From Rhodospirillaceae bacterium (GTDB lineage: Bacteria; Pseudomonadota; Alphaproteobacteria; Rhodospirillales; JABJKH01): DNA of 53,226 bases. The notes below the pieces were generated by a model. It saw nothing but the letters and a program-made list of their open reading frames with translations, made no database searches and was not told where the DNA came from. This document shows positions 1 through 8,342 of the stretch, piece by piece (within the stretch, counting starts at the first letter, position 1; the number at the start of each line of letters is the position of its first letter). A program made the translations under genes and the position numbers. The DNA lies in the NCBI GenBank assembly GCA_018660465.1, contig JABJKH010000022.1, positions 1 to 53,226 on the forward strand. Reading direction: 5' to 3'.

Positions 1-1
1 T

Positions 2-187
2 GATCGTTACTCTATCGCGACGTTCTTTAATCCTGACTCGGAAACGTCGAGTGAGGCACTGAATACCTGTGTCAGCGCTGACAACCCGGCGAAATTTGAA
101 ACCACCTCAATGCAGGCTTATGTCGAGCATTATATCGACACAAACTACCTGCGCGGCGCAGGCGGCACCCAGGAAAACGTCGCCTAA
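2..187 (+). CDS. 2-oxoglutarate/Fe(II) oxygenase, C-terminal fragment (5' end outside window)
   Basis: An open frame runs from the window edge to a TAA at 185-187 and gives the last 61 residues. It begins with an R-Y-S-I-A-T-F-F-N-P stretch followed by a Cys-Val-Ser-Ala-Asp-Asn-Pro motif. This matches the end of isopenicillin N synthase-like non-haem iron oxygenases, where the R-x-S segment binds the 2-oxoglutarate carboxylate and the following strand closes the jelly roll. The iron-binding His-x-Asp and distal His lie upstream of the window and cannot be checked. The family oxidises small metabolites in the cytoplasm; the substrate cannot be told from this fragment. Confidence 0.75.
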   Translation, partial: DRYSIATFFNPDSETSSEALNTCVSADNPAKFETTSMQAYVEHYIDTNYLRGAGGTQENVA

Positions 188-314
188 CCAATTTATACAG
201 AAAATTTTGATCATTTTTTGCTGAATCGGCCATCTTGTCAGGTACTGTTCAGGTTGGGTTCTTATGTACTTAATTGAAGTGCATTATTTAAAGATTTAAA
301 GGTAAAAGAATATC

Positions 315-1022
315 ATGGGAAAAGGTTCGCTATTCGGGCGGCTCGCAGACGCTTTAAAAGAAAAAGATGACGGCCCTACCAACGAGGAAATTGATGCCGA
401 GTTCGATAAGGCAATCGCGGAAATTGATAAGATTAAAGTCGATAAGGTTGATGCTGCCACAATTCTAGACCCCGGTTATAAAGTCGCGGGCGGGATGGTT
501 TATGTTATTAACTTAACCGAAATTTATAAAAAGATCGGTGGCCGTGACGGACGACAATCGGAAAACTTAAAAGAGACAGCAGCCCGTGTCTTTGCTGAGA
601 ATAGGGGCGGTGCTGGTAGTGCTTCCTTCCAGGGTGACCGTTACTTAATGCAGTTTGACGACGTTGGTGAATCCGAAGGTTTCCACCGCGCAGCCCTCAT
701 TATTAATGAAATTGGCAGACATATGCTCGGAACGCTTTTCGAGGAAATGGAAGTGCCTGACTTCATCATCGCTGCAAAGGCCGAAGACATTACGGATGCC
801 GATGGTGCCATTAACCACGCATTGGTTGATGGTGTGGTCGCCGATGGTGGCGTGCCGGTCGATATGGGTGAGCCCGGGGCCGGCAGTCCGACTTGGATGC
901 AGATGAGTTGGAAAAAAAATAAGGAGGCGTTTGACCTTGAGGCTGCAACGACACAGGCTAGCAAATCTCCATTCGACGACGATGACGAAGAAATGGAATG
1001 GAAGACTGTGGATCGGGATTAA
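315..1022 (+). CDS. Protein with a degenerate GGDEF-like domain (235 aa)
   Basis: I do not recognise a named family. After a charged N-terminal 55 residues there is a block (about 60-140) that follows the layout of a diguanylate cyclase fold: a hydrophobic strand VYVINL, a helix with KKIGG-DG, a helix LKETAARVF, and a strand pair around FQGDRYLMQF where a GGDEF signature would be. The catalytic GG(D/E)EF residues are replaced (QGDRY), so cyclase activity is unlikely if the homology holds. The C-terminal 95 residues end in a D/E-rich tail. There is no signal peptide or membrane segment. The 127-bp gap upstream is AT-rich and shows no clear terminator. The ATG follows AAAGGTAAAAG. The GGDEF link is inference from pattern only. 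Confidence 0.6.
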   Translation: MGKGSLFGRLADALKEKDDGPTNEEIDAEFDKAIAEIDKIKVDKVDAATILDPGYKVAGGMVYVINLTEIYKKIGGRDGRQSENLKETAARVFAENRGGAGSASFQGDRYLMQFDDVGESEGFHRAALIINEIGRHMLGTLFEEMEVPDFIIAAKAEDITDADGAINHALVDGVVADGGVPVDMGEPGAGSPTWMQMSWKKNKEAFDLEAATTQASKSPFDDDDEEMEWKTVDRD

Positions 1023-1100
1023 ATCCAAATTAAACATGGTGCACACCTTGTGACCCTGTCTATTCTGGCGGCTGTGGAATAACTGCGACTTGGCGGTAAA

Positions 1101-2534
1101 ATGGCTGACGGAAATAAGCGGGTTCTCGTGGTGGCGTTTGATGCGCTTCGTCCTGATATGGTGTCGCCGCAGTTGATGCCGAACCTCACTGCCTTTGCAG
1201 ATCAGGGCGCATGCTTCACCCACAATCGGTCAACTTTTCCGACGGAAACTCGGGTCAATCAGACAGCACTTGTGACCGGGTGCTATCCGTCCCGCCATGG
1301 CATCGTTGGCAATCGGTTTTGGGAACCTGCCGCATCACCTGACAAGCTGTTTAACACCGGGGATGAAGACCAACTCTCAGAAGGCATTCGACGGCTGGAG
1401 GGGCGTCTGACGGACGTGCCGGTACTCGGCGAAATCCTAGCAGATCACGGAAAATCTCTGGCGGTCATCAGTTCCGGCACCCCAGGCGGCACACGAATGC
1501 TGCATCATAAGGCGGAGGAGTTGGAGGGCTTTCGATTGTCGCTTCGAAGGCCGGATGCTTCTGTCCCTGCAGACCTGCCGCAAAGCCTAGATCCAATCCC
1601 GCCTCATAGCGTGCCATCTCTCGAGTGGCTAACCTACGCGACGGATACTTACCTGAACGTGGTTGAGGGCGTGAGAAAACCTGACGTGGCGATCTTGTGG
1701 TACTGCGAACCTGATAATAGCTATCACAAGATGGGACCGGGAGCGCCCGAGAACCTCGCGGCAATCCGCCATGCAGATGCGGAATTCGGACGTGTTCTAG
1801 CCGAGCTGGAAGGCAAAGACATTAACATCATAACCCTATCCGATCATGGCCAACTCGGTATTCCAGATGAGGCGATAGATTTGCCAGCCAGATTATCGGC
1901 TGCCGGATATAGCGCTGGGGAGGCCCTAACCGAAGGGATAGACGTCGCGGTAGCACTCTCGAGTGCGGGCGGGTTATACGTTCGGAATTCTAACTCCGAT
2001 ATGATCTCTAGAATAGTTGAATGGTTGTTAGAGCAACCTTGGTGTGGACCCTTGTTCACGCGTGGAGGTGCCGTTCCGGGAACTTTGGATTTGGCTGATG
2101 TCGGGATGGATCATCGCCGCGCGCCGGATATTGGATTGGTGCTTCGCAGCAGCGATACGCCGAACTCACATGGCATCAACGGAACGACGGTACATAATTC
2201 GATTTATCCGCCAGGGGGCGGAATTCACGGCGGCCTACATGCGAAGGAACTTCACTCGTGGTTGGCGGTGGGCGGCAACGCTTTTCGCAATGCCTATGTT
2301 TCCGATACGCCGACCGGCATTATCGACGTTCTGCCGACGATGCTGCATGTGTTAGGGGTGAAGACCCCCTCTGTTGACGGACGGGTCCTCGTCGAGGCGT
2401 TGGCTGATTTCAACGACGCGCCGGAACATAAGTCCGAATTATTAATCTCGGAAAAATCAGGCGGACGGCAAACCCAGATTGAGATTAGTAAAGTGGGGGA
2501 GACGCGTTATTTGGATTGGGGGCGGTTGAGTTAA
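1101..2534 (+). CDS. Alkaline phosphatase-superfamily phosphodiesterase/nucleotide pyrophosphatase-like
   Basis: A 477-aa protein of the type I phosphodiesterase/nucleotide pyrophosphatase branch of the alkaline phosphatase superfamily, which hydrolyses phosphate diesters or monoesters with two metal ions. Visible features in order: an N-terminal metal Asp in FDALRPD (about residue 14), the nucleophile Thr in the FPTET segment (about 47-51) followed by TALVTGCYPSRHGIVGN, a second metal site in TLSDHGQ (about 246-252), and a final His site in GGLHAKELHSW. No signal peptide is seen, so it is probably cytoplasmic. Its TAA overlaps the stop of the convergent flavin reductase within a shared TTAA. 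The substrate is unknown. Confidence 0.87.
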   Translation: MADGNKRVLVVAFDALRPDMVSPQLMPNLTAFADQGACFTHNRSTFPTETRVNQTALVTGCYPSRHGIVGNRFWEPAASPDKLFNTGDEDQLSEGIRRLEGRLTDVPVLGEILADHGKSLAVISSGTPGGTRMLHHKAEELEGFRLSLRRPDASVPADLPQSLDPIPPHSVPSLEWLTYATDTYLNVVEGVRKPDVAILWYCEPDNSYHKMGPGAPENLAAIRHADAEFGRVLAELEGKDINIITLSDHGQLGIPDEAIDLPARLSAAGYSAGEALTEGIDVAVALSSAGGLYVRNSNSDMISRIVEWLLEQPWCGPLFTRGGAVPGTLDLADVGMDHRRAPDIGLVLRSSDTPNSHGINGTTVHNSIYPPGGGIHGGLHAKELHSWLAVGGNAFRNAYVSDTPTGIIDVLPTMLHVLGVKTPSVDGRVLVEALADFNDAPEHKSELLISEKSGGRQTQIEISKVGETRYLDWGRLS

Positions 2535-3205
2535 CCCAATTTCCGCGTGATCCCTGTTCCAGCTTCGCCAGGGTTCTGACCATCTTCCGGCATCAGCTTC
2601 TTCATTGAGAAAATCGTCTCCACCGATGTGTAGTCCATATACCCGAGCCGTGCCACCGGGCGCATCTTTTCGACATCAACGCGACCTTGATCGGTTAAAT
2701 AATCATCATTGATCTGCACCCCAACGACTTCGCCGAAGACAACCTTGCTGAAAACGCCGGGCTTGGTGCTCTCCAGTTTCACGGTTTGCATGTATTTGCA
2801 TTCCAAGTGTGCGGGGGAGGCAACGACCAAGGGCGCGTTCACGGTTTTCGCTTGTCCCATTTCCAGTCCCGCTAGATCGAACTCATCAACATCAGGGTCG
2901 ACTTCTTCGGCAGACAGAGTCATTTGGTCGCGAAGATCATAGCTCACCATGTTCACAACGAAGGCGCCGGTTTCTTCGACATTGAGAGCAGAGTCCTTGT
3001 CGCTATGATCAGGCCGCCGGGTGCCGGAGGAGAAAATTACCATTGGCGGCGCGAACCCAACCGCATTGAAAAAGCTATAGGGTGCTAGGTTTGGCGTGCC
3101 ATCCTTTGCATAGGTGGAAATCCATCCAATCGGCCGGGGAACGACCAGACTTTTAAACGGATCGTGGGGCAGGCCGTGACCTGATTTACCCGGCTCATAG
3201 AACAT
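2531..3205 (-). CDS. Flavin reductase-like domain protein
   Basis: A 224-aa protein of the flavin reductase-like (split beta-barrel, FMN-binding) family, which either reduces free flavin with NAD(P)H for a partner monooxygenase or acts as a flavoprotein. The family pattern is clear: a first block with VVPRPIGWISTY, then GTPNLAPYSFFNAVGFAPPMVIFSSG, which forms the FMN-binding barrel. An upstream in-frame ATG exists, but the start at 3205 is chosen because AAAGGAG lies directly before it and the family begins close to FYEPG. It is divergent from the ketopantoate-reductase-like gene, with about 105 bp between them, and converges on the phosphodiesterase gene with stops overlapping. Confidence 0.88.
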   Translation of the reverse strand: MFYEPGKSGHGLPHDPFKSLVVPRPIGWISTYAKDGTPNLAPYSFFNAVGFAPPMVIFSSGTRRPDHSDKDSALNVEETGAFVVNMVSYDLRDQMTLSAEEVDPDVDEFDLAGLEMGQAKTVNAPLVVASPAHLECKYMQTVKLESTKPGVFSKVVFGEVVGVQINDDYLTDQGRVDVEKMRPVARLGYMDYTSVETIFSMKKLMPEDGQNPGEAGTGITRKLG

Positions 3206-3310
3206 GGATGGCTCCTTTAAGCATTGATTCGATTGGCGGACCATGCAACGTAAAAGGGGATGTGACAAGTCTGGCAATCGACCAGATACAAATAGTGAAG
3301 GAGAAGTCTA

Positions 3311-4363
3311 ATGGGTAAGCGAATTGTTGTGGTGGGTGCCGGTGCGGTTGGGGGATACGCAGGCGGTCACATGGCGCGGAATGGCGCAGACGTAACATTT
3401 GTTGATCCCTGGCCGGAACATGTAAATTATATTCGTGAGAAAGGCATTCAACTCAGCGGCGTCACGGAACAGGAACGTTTTTCTGTGCCCGTCAAAGCTA
3501 TTCATCTGACCGAAGTCCAGCAGATCAGCAAAGAACGGCCGATCGACATCGCCTTTATTTGCATGAAATCCTATGACACGGAATGGGCGGCAACGCTGAT
3601 CCGGCCTTATCTTGCCGAAGACGGATACGTCGTGTCGCTCCAGAACTGCATCAACGAAGAACGCATTGCCCGGGTTGTCGGATGGGGTAAGACGATGGGC
3701 TGCATCGCGAGTATGATCTCTGTTGAATTGACGGAACCCGGACATATCGTGCGCAATGTAGAATTGGGGGGTGAAAAGCATACGGTCTTTCGGGCTGGCG
3801 AAATGCATGGCCGGATAACAGCACGCGCCACCGAAGTTGCAGAACTCATGAAAGGCGGAGATAGCTCCAAGGTAACTTCCAACCTATGGGGAGAACGTTG
3901 GTCCAAATTGTGTATCAACACGATGCGCAATGGCCTTTCCGCCTGCACCGGGATGAACGGCATTCAACGGGACACCGAAGATTTCTCTCGCGACGTATCG
4001 ATTAGATTAGCCAGCGAAGCAATTCGGGTCGGTCGGGCGCTTGGTTATGATATAGAAAGCCTGGGCGGGATGGAGACTCAGTGGATTGTTGATGCGGCTG
4101 CGGGCGATACCGAAGCGCAAAACCGCTGCCGTGATGACCTGGCAGAACAATGCAAACATCGCACTCCCGGCCAGCGGCCTTCCATGGGACAGGACATCCG
4201 CAAAGGCCGCCGCACCGAAATCGATTTCATTAACGGGTTTATCGTCGATAAAGGCCGAGAAGTCGGGATCGAAACCCCTGTTAACATGGCTCTGGTCGAC
4301 TTGGTAAAACGGGTCGAACGCGGTGAACTGGCGCAAAGCCCAGATAACGTCAAAGGCATTTAA
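3311..4363 (+). CDS. Ketopantoate reductase family (ApbA/PanE-like) dehydrogenase
   Basis: A 350-aa NADP-dependent oxidoreductase. The N-terminus carries the Rossmann motif GAGAVGGYAGG (about 9-19), and the middle has CMKSYDT and SLQNCINEE, typical of 2-dehydropantoate 2-reductases. The C-terminal all-helical domain holds the W-SKLCINTMRN helix with the catalytic Lys/Asn pair and the RTEIDFINGFIV substrate-domain motif. Classical PanE is about 300 aa. This longer relative, placed beside CoA-transferase and hydroxy-acid oxidase genes, may reduce another 2-oxoacid rather than serve pantothenate synthesis; that is inference. It converges on the CoA-transferase gene with a 10-bp gap. Confidence 0.87.
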   Translation: MGKRIVVVGAGAVGGYAGGHMARNGADVTFVDPWPEHVNYIREKGIQLSGVTEQERFSVPVKAIHLTEVQQISKERPIDIAFICMKSYDTEWAATLIRPYLAEDGYVVSLQNCINEERIARVVGWGKTMGCIASMISVELTEPGHIVRNVELGGEKHTVFRAGEMHGRITARATEVAELMKGGDSSKVTSNLWGERWSKLCINTMRNGLSACTGMNGIQRDTEDFSRDVSIRLASEAIRVGRALGYDIESLGGMETQWIVDAAAGDTEAQNRCRDDLAEQCKHRTPGQRPSMGQDIRKGRRTEIDFINGFIVDKGREVGIETPVNMALVDLVKRVERGELAQSPDNVKGI

Positions 4364-4373
4364 GCCGCGTTAT

Positions 4374-5576
4374 TCAGACGATTTTTTGGGCTTGGAGGCG
4401 GCGGATTTCGTCGTCTCCAAGTTCTAATTCTTGCAAGATCTCCACGGTATGTTGACCCAGGGTTGGCGGCGGTTGATCTATGTCGGGGGCGCCACTTCCC
4501 AGCTTAAACCCCGCGCGAACCACATCCAGGCTTTGATCGATGCCGGGGACATGGTCGAAGTGTTTCATCAGTTCACGATGTTTTATTTGCGGTTGGTCGA
4601 GGGCTTCCGGAACGCTGAGGACCCGGCCGGCTGGAACACCTGCTTGGTTTAGCAATTCCTCCCACTCAGCCGAAGTCTTTGCTGCCAACGCTTGTTCTAA
4701 TTCAGTATTCAAGTCATCGCGGTTTCGTTTGCGGGTTTCACGTTCCTGGAAACGCGGGTCAGTGGCGAGGTCCGGGCGACTGACAAGGTCGCATAGTTTT
4801 TCGAACTGTTCCTGTTTGTTCGCGGCAATGTTGAGCAGGCCTTCGCTTGTTTGAAACGTGCCGGAAGGCGCCGCGGTAAAGTTTTCGTTGCCCAGCGGCT
4901 GTGGCTCGCGACTTGAAATAAGAAAGTTCGACACCACCCAGCCCATGGTGACCAATGTCGATTCCAGCATGGAGACATCGATGAATTCACCCTCCCCTGA
5001 GCGGCCTGTTTTAACCAAGGCTGACGTTACCGCGAAGGCGGCCGTCATGCCGCCGATGGTGTCGGCAATCGGATAACCGACGCGAAGCGGGGCGGACTCA
5101 GCATCTCCCGTCACGCTCATCACGCCAGATAGACCTTGCACGATCTGATCATACGCTGGGTTTTTTGAAAGCGGGCCGTCTTGGCCAAACCCGGACAGCG
5201 CGCAGTAGATGATCGATGGTTTGACTTTCTTAAGTTCGTCATGGCCCAGGGCTAATCTGTCCATGACGCCAGGGCGGAAATTTTCAACCACTACGTCCGC
5301 AGTCTTCACCAAGCTCTTGAAGACCGCCTTGCCCTCAGGTTTTTGAAGGTCGAGCGTAATGGATCGCTTGCCCGCGTTCTGAGCCATGAAGGATGTGCCC
5401 ATGAACTTTTGGTTCAGGGCCGTGTCTGCGCCTAGTTGCCGAGCGAGGTCTCCTGTTCCAGGTCGCTCCACCTTAATCACATCGGCACCTTGCAGCGCCA
5501 ATTGATAACAGCAGAACGGCCCGGCCAGCACATTGGTTAGATCAAGGACGCGAATGCCCTCTAATGGCTGGCCCAT
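4374..5576 (-). CDS. Family III CoA-transferase (CaiB/BaiF)
   Basis: A 400-aa family III CoA-transferase that moves CoA between carboxylic acids. The N-terminus GIRVLDLTNVLAGPFCCYQLALQGADVIKVERPGTGD is the family signature for CoA binding. The conserved Asp nucleophile lies in YPIADTIGGMTA (about residue 170), followed by GEFIDVSMLES. It is the last gene of a minus-strand operon, 8 bp after the FMN hydroxy-acid oxidase. The pairing suggests that a hydroxy acid is oxidised or activated as its CoA ester, but neither substrate can be read from the sequence. Confidence 0.92.
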   Translation of the reverse strand: MGQPLEGIRVLDLTNVLAGPFCCYQLALQGADVIKVERPGTGDLARQLGADTALNQKFMGTSFMAQNAGKRSITLDLQKPEGKAVFKSLVKTADVVVENFRPGVMDRLALGHDELKKVKPSIIYCALSGFGQDGPLSKNPAYDQIVQGLSGVMSVTGDAESAPLRVGYPIADTIGGMTAAFAVTSALVKTGRSGEGEFIDVSMLESTLVTMGWVVSNFLISSREPQPLGNENFTAAPSGTFQTSEGLLNIAANKQEQFEKLCDLVSRPDLATDPRFQERETRKRNRDDLNTELEQALAAKTSAEWEELLNQAGVPAGRVLSVPEALDQPQIKHRELMKHFDHVPGIDQSLDVVRAGFKLGSGAPDIDQPPPTLGQHTVEILQELELGDDEIRRLQAQKIV

Positions 5577-5584
5577 GGCTTTTC

Positions 5585-6682
5585 TTAATACCCTTCGTCT
5601 TCCAGGTTCAACAGCGGGAAAGCGCTTAATGCATGCGGTTCATTAACCAGGGGTGCGCCCGGGAACAATTGCGCCGGATCAACATCTGCATAGGACGTCG
5701 CGCCCATCAGGCCCAAACATTCTTCGACTTCCATTTCGAGGATTTCAAGGATACGAACGAGCCCCTCATACCCAGCAGCAGCCAAGCCGAGCCCTTGCAA
5801 CTTACCAATGCCAACCGCGTCCGCGCCCATGACGATGGCCTTAACAATATCTGTGCCCCGCATGATGCCACCATCGATGAAGACTTTGGCTTTGCCATCC
5901 ACTTCCTTCACCACTTCCGGCAAGACATCCAGGGTGCCGCGACCTTGATCCAATTGCCGCCCGCCGTGGTTGGAGACATAGACTCCTTCAATGCCGTTTT
6001 CGACAGCAATGGCGGCGTCTTCCGCCGTTGCGATGCCCTTAAGGATGAGAGGGATGTCGTGATTGTCTTTAATGTATTTGATTAGATCCCAATCGATAGC
6101 GGCTTGATAAGCCATGCTATCTTCGACTTTGCGCCGCCACTTTTTGACAAAGCGTTTCGCAATATCACGCTCGCGTCGGCTATAACGGGCAGAATCAACT
6201 GTAATGGCGAAAGCCGAATAGCCGTTATCGATGGCGCGCCGGACATAGCCGTCAACCCAGTTCCGGTCCCCCCGGACGTAAAGTTGATATATACGCAGGT
6301 TATCGGCAGCAGCAGCGACGTCTTCAAGACCTGGATTGCAGACCGAACTGAGCATATGGCCGCAGCCAAATTCTCCAGCAGCCTTGGCGGCGCCAATTCC
6401 CCCCTCTTCAGTGAACGATTCCAGCGATCCGATAGGCGCCATAAACAGGGGCAGGCGGAGCTTGCGACCATATAATTCTGACGTGCAATCAATGTCATTA
6501 ACATCACGCAGAACGCGAGGACGCAATGCGACGCTGTCGAATGCCATGCGGTTGCGTTTGAGCGTGGTTTCCGTACTGGCAGCCCCCATCAGGTAGTCCC
6601 AGGCAAACTGAGACAAATTTAATCGCGCCTGTTTAACCACTTCATGAATGGTCAAATAATCGAGTTCGGTATCTTGCTTCAT
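5585..6682 (-). CDS. FMN-dependent alpha-hydroxy-acid oxidase/dehydrogenase
   Basis: A 365-aa TIM-barrel flavoenzyme of the glycolate oxidase/lactate dehydrogenase family. The key residues line up with the family: the Tyr in WDYLMGAAS near residue 30, IYQLYV, the Asp in TVDSA, the FMN-contacting Lys in LILKGIAT, and the catalytic His and Arg in SNHGGRQLD. The C-terminal phosphate-binding blocks FIDGGIMRGTDIVKAIVMGADAVGIGK are intact. No membrane anchor is obvious. It oxidises a 2-hydroxy acid to a 2-oxoacid; the side chain accepted is unknown. The ATG has GGAG about 9 nt upstream. It lies 17 bp after the cyclophilin-like gene and 8 bp before the CoA-transferase gene. Confidence 0.92.
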   Translation of the reverse strand: MKQDTELDYLTIHEVVKQARLNLSQFAWDYLMGAASTETTLKRNRMAFDSVALRPRVLRDVNDIDCTSELYGRKLRLPLFMAPIGSLESFTEEGGIGAAKAAGEFGCGHMLSSVCNPGLEDVAAAADNLRIYQLYVRGDRNWVDGYVRRAIDNGYSAFAITVDSARYSRRERDIAKRFVKKWRRKVEDSMAYQAAIDWDLIKYIKDNHDIPLILKGIATAEDAAIAVENGIEGVYVSNHGGRQLDQGRGTLDVLPEVVKEVDGKAKVFIDGGIMRGTDIVKAIVMGADAVGIGKLQGLGLAAAGYEGLVRILEILEMEVEECLGLMGATSYADVDPAQLFPGAPLVNEPHALSAFPLLNLEDEGY

Positions 6683-6699
6683 GGAATGTGTCTCCGTAT

Positions 6700-7074
6700 T
6701 TAATCAATCGTTTCAACTGTTATAGATGCGCCACTCGCGACGTTCCTGAGATCACGGACGTCTTCAACGGCGCGGCCCCAAATATTTGTCGGTGCGGCCA
6801 GCCGAATTTCATCGCCTTCGGAAATAGGGGTCGGGCCAAAGCCAATGGCAATTGAATCCCCCTCCACCCAAAATGCAAGCTCGCCGGCTTCGACCACCGC
6901 TTTGGCATCTGCTTCTAAGTCTGCTTGAACCGGCGTTGAAAAATAAACTTCATCTCCCCAGGTTTGCGCCGACGAAGAAAACGGTGCGCTGTTATAGAGC
7001 GCGTCGGCAGTCGGTGTTTCAAACAATTCAGCAGTGATCGACACACTGCCGATGGTCATTCTTAACTTACGCAA
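6700..7074 (-). CDS. Cyclophilin-like fold protein, TTG start
   Basis: A 124-aa protein resembling the bacterial cyclophilin-like family (DUF369/TM1367 type). Typical elements are a strand for the N-terminal 15 residues, a hydrophobic ALYNSAPFSSSAQTWGDEVYF segment, AFWVEGDSIAIGFGPTPIS and the closing GDEIRLAAPTNIWGRAV. These proteins have the cyclophilin barrel but usually lack proven prolyl isomerase activity. The TTG at 7074 is preferred because AAGGA sits 8-9 nt before it; the ATG five codons later (7059) would leave that site too far away. It is the second gene of the four-gene operon, 11 bp after the NTF2-like gene. Confidence 0.75.
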   Translation of the reverse strand: MRKLRMTIGSVSITAELFETPTADALYNSAPFSSSAQTWGDEVYFSTPVQADLEADAKAVVEAGELAFWVEGDSIAIGFGPTPISEGDEIRLAAPTNIWGRAVEDVRDLRNVASGASITVETID

Positions 7075-7085
7075 TGGGAATTTCC

Positions 7086-7517
7086 TTATTGAATGGTCTC
7101 TGGAGAATAGAACTCGTCGTCGTCATCGTCCTCGTCATCCTCATCGTCTTCTTCAGGCGGCGGGGCGGCACCTGCTTGATGGTGAACGAGTTTCCAAGTG
7201 TTGTCCTCACGAATAAAAATGTTCGTCGCCATCAGGTATGCGCCTTCCAGTTCCTCATAGCAAACCACATAGGCCGTATCACCCAAGACGGTGGCAGAAG
7301 CTTCGTGACAGGTGACGCTCGGGGAATGTCCGCTGGTTAGGATCGCCTCCCAACTTTCCAAGACCTGATCGCGGCCTGACAACAATTCCCAGCCTGGATG
7401 GATGCACGTGACCGAAGGCCGTTGCGACCAGACCGTATCCATCGCCTCTACATCTCGACTGGTGAACGCGAGATAAAAAGCATCATTGGCAAACAAGACA
7501 GCGACGTAATCAGACAT
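7086..7517 (-). CDS. NTF2-like (SnoaL/DUF4440-type) protein with poly-acidic tail
   Basis: A 143-aa protein of the NTF2-like superfamily. It has the usual helix with FANDAFYLAFTSRDVEAMDTVWSQ, then HPGWELLSGRDQVLESWEAIL, then strands through VTCHEASATVLGDTAYVVCYEE and W-KLVHHQAG. After the domain comes a run of Asp/Glu (about 120-133) and a short FYSPETIQ end. Such domains bind small molecules or act as isomerase-like folds; no function is assigned. The ATG at 7517 is chosen over an in-frame GTG two codons upstream because AGAG is better spaced from it. It is the first gene of the operon running to 4374. Confidence 0.78.
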   Translation of the reverse strand: MSDYVAVLFANDAFYLAFTSRDVEAMDTVWSQRPSVTCIHPGWELLSGRDQVLESWEAILTSGHSPSVTCHEASATVLGDTAYVVCYEELEGAYLMATNIFIREDNTWKLVHHQAGAAPPPEEDDEDDEDDDDDEFYSPETIQ

Positions 7518-7598
7518 GGACACTCTCTAGGCCGGATTAAACAGTCTGGTAGTCTAAACCTGTATCCCCCACATAGAGAAGACCTTGATTATGTAAAT

Positions 7599-7790
7599 TT
7601 AATCCTCAGCTGAGATCATGGCCGTGTAGACCGTGGCTGCATTGGCTTGGCTGATGTCTCCTGCCACCGCACCGACCTTGCGCATTTTAGGCGTCGGGCT
7701 AGCCGGTACGACCACCAAACCGGCTAATGTCAAGGTGTCCAGGACCTGCAATGCGTTCCGCAATTTGTTGCCATTTTTTGGTTCAATCAT
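7599..7790 (-). CDS. Small hypothetical protein (63 aa; start uncertain)
   Basis: I do not recognise a family. The frame codes for a basic N-terminal helix (NKLRNALQVLDTLTLAGLVVV) followed by a Ser/Pro/Lys linker and an Ala-rich end. The start at 7790 is preceded by GAAG at 6 nt and AAAGGA further up. In-frame starts at 7886 and 7919 would add 32 or 43 residues; the 7919 ATG has a weak AGG 7 nt upstream. The gene is isolated, 75 bp upstream of the NTF2-like gene on the same strand. It could be a chance frame, so confidence is modest. Confidence 0.4.
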   Translation of the reverse strand: MIEPKNGNKLRNALQVLDTLTLAGLVVVPASPTPKMRKVGAVAGDISQANAATVYTAMISAED

Positions 7791-7945
7791 GGAATTCTTC
7801 GATATCCTTTGCTTTATGGGGCGTAATTTGGCCCCGAATTCTTGTATCAATTTCTCTGTTAACAGGTATTCATATAGGGTCTCCATATGTGTGTAGTATT
7901 GCGAGCATATGAAACGCATGTGACAACCTGATTCTTTGTAGGGGA

Positions 7946-7979
7946 TTGACGAATTTAGAACGGGCTATAAATTTGATCT
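7946..7979 (+). promoter_or_regulatory. Candidate promoter of the DUF952-pyrD operon giving a leaderless mRNA
   Basis: TTGACG at 7946-7951 and a TATAAATT block at 7966-7973 resemble -35 and -10 boxes (16-bp spacing if TAAATT is taken as the -10). The start codon at 7980 lies only 6-8 nt after the -10 and no Shine-Dalgarno sequence is present between them. The transcript may therefore begin at or next to the A of the ATG. This is inferred from sequence alone. Confidence 0.45.
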
Positions 7980-8342
7980 ATGACAACAGAACTCATTTAT
8001 CATATGTGCCGCCGCGAAGAGTGGTTGGAGGCTGAGAAGGTGGGGGCTTATTTGGGGTCTTCTCAGGACCAAGCCGACGGATTTATTCATTTCTCAAACA
8101 GTACTCAGATCGTTGAAAGTGCGGCAAAACACCGTGCCGGGCAGTCTGGACTGGTTTTATTGAGCGTCGATCCCGATAAATTGGGATCTGCGCTGAAGTG
8201 GGAGAACTCCCGTGGCGGGGCATTGTTTCCCCATCTTTATGGAGAATTATCACCAGCGGCCGTGATGCGGGTAGACGATCTACCGTTAGGAGTCGATGGA
8301 TTACACGTTTTCCCATCGGATATTAGTCGTGCCGATGGCTGA
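7980..8342 (+). CDS. DUF952 family protein
   Basis: A 120-aa protein with the DUF952 hallmarks: an N-terminal IYHMCRREEWLEAEKVGAY, then DGFIHFS, and LKWENSRGGALFPHLYGEL. The family has a ferredoxin/ADP-ribosyltransferase-like small fold and no established reaction. It overlaps pyrD by 8 nt (ATGGCTGA), so translation of the two is probably coupled. The same pairing is common in alphaproteobacteria. No ribosome-binding site is visible before the ATG. Confidence 0.87.
   Translation: MTTELIYHMCRREEWLEAEKVGAYLGSSQDQADGFIHFSNSTQIVESAAKHRAGQSGLVLLSVDPDKLGSALKWENSRGGALFPHLYGELSPAAVMRVDDLPLGVDGLHVFPSDISRADG

Noticed and set aside
645-1223. Minus-strand 192-aa frame
   Set aside because: Overlaps two well-supported plus-strand genes and has no family resemblance.
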